From positions 1 to 6,937 of the forward strand of contig JBBQNQ010000122.1 in the NCBI GenBank assembly GCA_038330095.1: a stretch of DNA of 6,937 bases, read 5' to 3'. Positions 5,750 to 6,937 of the stretch are shown here, one piece after another (position 1 is the stretch's first letter; each line of letters starts with the position of its first letter). Source of the stretch: JBBPZA01 sp038330095 (GTDB lineage: Bacteria; Actinomycetota; Thermoleophilia; Solirubrobacterales; Solirubrobacteraceae). The position numbers and the translations under genes were made by a program. Under the pieces are notes generated by a model. The model had not been told where the DNA came from and searched no databases. It worked only from the letters and a program-made list of their open reading frames with translations.

Positions 5750-6937
5750 TCAGCGCGTGCCGGGCCTGCGCAGCGCCAGACCGAGCTCGCGCAGCTGGGC
5801 GTCGTCGACCGGCGCGGGCGCCCCGGTGAGGGGATCTGCTCCCGTTGCGGTCTTGGGGAAGGCGATGACGTCGCGGATCGAAGGGCGACCGGCGATGATC
5901 GCGACTATGCGGTCAAGGCCCATGGCGATGCCGCCGTGCGGCGGTGCGCCGTAGCGCAGCGCATCGAGCAGGAAGCCGAAGCGCGCCTGCGCCTCCTCGG
6001 GCGAGATGCCCAGCAGCGCCAGCACGCGCTCCTGCACGTCGCGGCGGTTGATGCGGATTGAGCCGCCGCCCAGCTCCCAGCCATCGACGACCAGGTCATA
6101 GGCGCGCGAGCGCAGCGCGCCGGGGTCGTCGAGGTCGCCGTCAGGCGCAGTGAAGGGGTGGTGCAGGGGGTCCCAGCGGTCCTGCTGCTCGTTTCGCTCG
6201 AACATCGGGAAGTCGACCACCCACAGCGCGTCGTGGGAGTCCGCGGGGACGAGGCCGTGGTCGAGGGCCAGGCGCATGCGCAGCATCCCCAGGACCGACG
6301 CGGCCACCGCGGGGCTGTCGGCGACGGCGAGCAGAAGATCGCCGGGCGAGCCGTCGAGGCGCTCGAGGATCGACGCGATCTCCGCTTCGCCCAGGAACTT
6401 CGCCACCGGCGAGCGCCAGCCGCCGTCCTCCTCCACGAAGCCCCAGACCAGGCCCTTTGCCCCGCCCGCCTGGGCGGCCTCGGTGAGCGCATCGAGCTCG
6501 GAGCGGGGCACTTCCAACGGGCCCGCGTTGAGCGCGCGAACCACACCTCCGCCCGCGATCGCGCCCGCGAAGACCTTGAAGCCCGTGGACGCCAGCGCGT
6601 CGGAGAGGTCGACGATCTCAAGGCCGAAGCGGCGGTCGGGGCGGTCGGTGCCGTAGCGCAGCAGCGCCTCGTCGTAGGGCATCCGCTCCCACGGCGGCGG
6701 CCCCACCTCGAACGCACCGAGCTCGAAGACCCGCGCCATCACCGCCTCCATGACCTCGATGACGTCGTCCTCCGCGACGAAGGACATCTCCAGGTCGAGC
6801 TGGGTGAAGTCGGGCTGGCGGTCGGCGCGCGGGTCCTCGTCGCGGAAGCAGCGGGCGATCTGGTAGTAGCGCTCGAAGCCGGCCATCATCAGCAGCTGCT
6901 TGAAGAGCTGGGGCGACTGGGGCAGGGCGTAGAAGCG
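5750..6937 (-). CDS. aspS: Aspartyl-tRNA synthetase, C-terminal part (cut by right edge)
   Basis: Charges tRNA-Asp (in some bacteria also tRNA-Asn) with aspartate. The 395 codons visible lack the N-terminal anticodon-binding OB-fold and the first part of the catalytic domain; full bacterial AspRS is about 590 residues. Counting from the edge: FYALPQSPQLFKQLL (2-16), motif 2 region CFRDEDPRADRQPDFTQLD (30-48), a bacterial-type GAD insertion domain in the middle, DFPMFERNEQQDRW then HHPFTAP, GGSIRINRRDVQ, motif 3 GGIAMGLDR (335-343), and the terminal DPLTGAP. All are standard for the bacterial type. Whether it discriminates Asp from Asn tRNA cannot be judged because the anticodon domain is outside the window. 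Stop TGA at 5752-5750 is followed closely by a hairpin. Upstream neighbours are not visible. Confidence 0.97.
   Translation of the reverse strand, partial: RFYALPQSPQLFKQLLMMAGFERYYQIARCFRDEDPRADRQPDFTQLDLEMSFVAEDDVIEVMEAVMARVFELGAFEVGPPPWERMPYDEALLRYGTDRPDRRFGLEIVDLSDALASTGFKVFAGAIAGGGVVRALNAGPLEVPRSELDALTEAAQAGGAKGLVWGFVEEDGGWRSPVAKFLGEAEIASILERLDGSPGDLLLAVADSPAVAASVLGMLRMRLALDHGLVPADSHDALWVVDFPMFERNEQQDRWDPLHHPFTAPDGDLDDPGALRSRAYDLVVDGWELGGGSIRINRRDVQERVLALLGISPEEAQARFGFLLDALRYGAPPHGGIAMGLDRIVAIIAGRPSIRDVIAFPKTATGADPLTGAPAPVDDAQLRELGLALRRPGTR

Noticed and set aside
5715..5750. tRNA-Gly-like anticodon arm (loop with CTTCCAA)
   Set aside because: The hairpin loop resembles a glycine UCC anticodon loop, but no acceptor stem, D-arm or T-arm can be formed around it on either strand; a terminator-like hairpin explains it better.
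1..6937. CRISPR arrays, insertion sequences, phage or integrase genes
   Set aside because: I found no repeat-spacer pattern, transposase, recombinase or target-site duplication by reading both strands; base composition looks even throughout.

Overview
The window is very GC-rich, with GTG as well as ATG starts. Three of the six CDS regions are housekeeping translation genes on the minus strand: alaS, mnmA and aspS. Gene content and composition point to a high-GC actinobacterium. A deep-branching group such as Thermoleophilia/Solirubrobacterales is my best guess, but this is an inference from overall resemblance and not from a marker comparison.

Layout: (1) 1-1509, minus, is the N-terminal 503 codons of alanyl-tRNA synthetase, cut by the left edge. 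(2) 1510-1626 is a divergent promoter region with a hairpin and a good ribosome binding site for the plus-strand gene. (3) 1627-3161, plus, is a class B flavin monooxygenase of the Baeyer-Villiger type, split into two reading frames by a shift near 2398, so it reads as two ORFs that meet in an ATGA overlap. (4) 3191-3679, plus, is a small unrecognised helical, proline-punctuated protein whose 3' end overlaps the end of mnmA. (5) 3670-5121 (or 5151), minus, is MnmA, the tRNA U34 2-thiolase, with an IscU/NifU-type iron-sulfur scaffold domain fused to its N-terminus. (6) A short divergent promoter region follows. (7) 5184-5627, plus, is a DUF2294 (MpsC-like) protein. (8) 5628-5749 is a convergent intergenic stretch with a terminator-like hairpin. 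(9) 5750-6937, minus, is the C-terminal two thirds of aspartyl-tRNA synthetase, cut by the right edge.

The minus-strand genes serve one theme, tRNA charging and tRNA wobble-base modification. The plus-strand genes (monooxygenase, helical protein, DUF2294 protein) are unrelated insertions between them. The most notable object is the scaffold-thiolase fusion. It joins a predicted Fe-S/sulfur scaffold to a sulfur-transfer enzyme whose own cysteines follow a C-x-x-C...C pattern, and the scaffold's third ligand cysteine appears to have moved by one helical turn. Several genes share a TAG(A/G)(C/G)T box just upstream of the start, consistent with very short or absent mRNA leaders.
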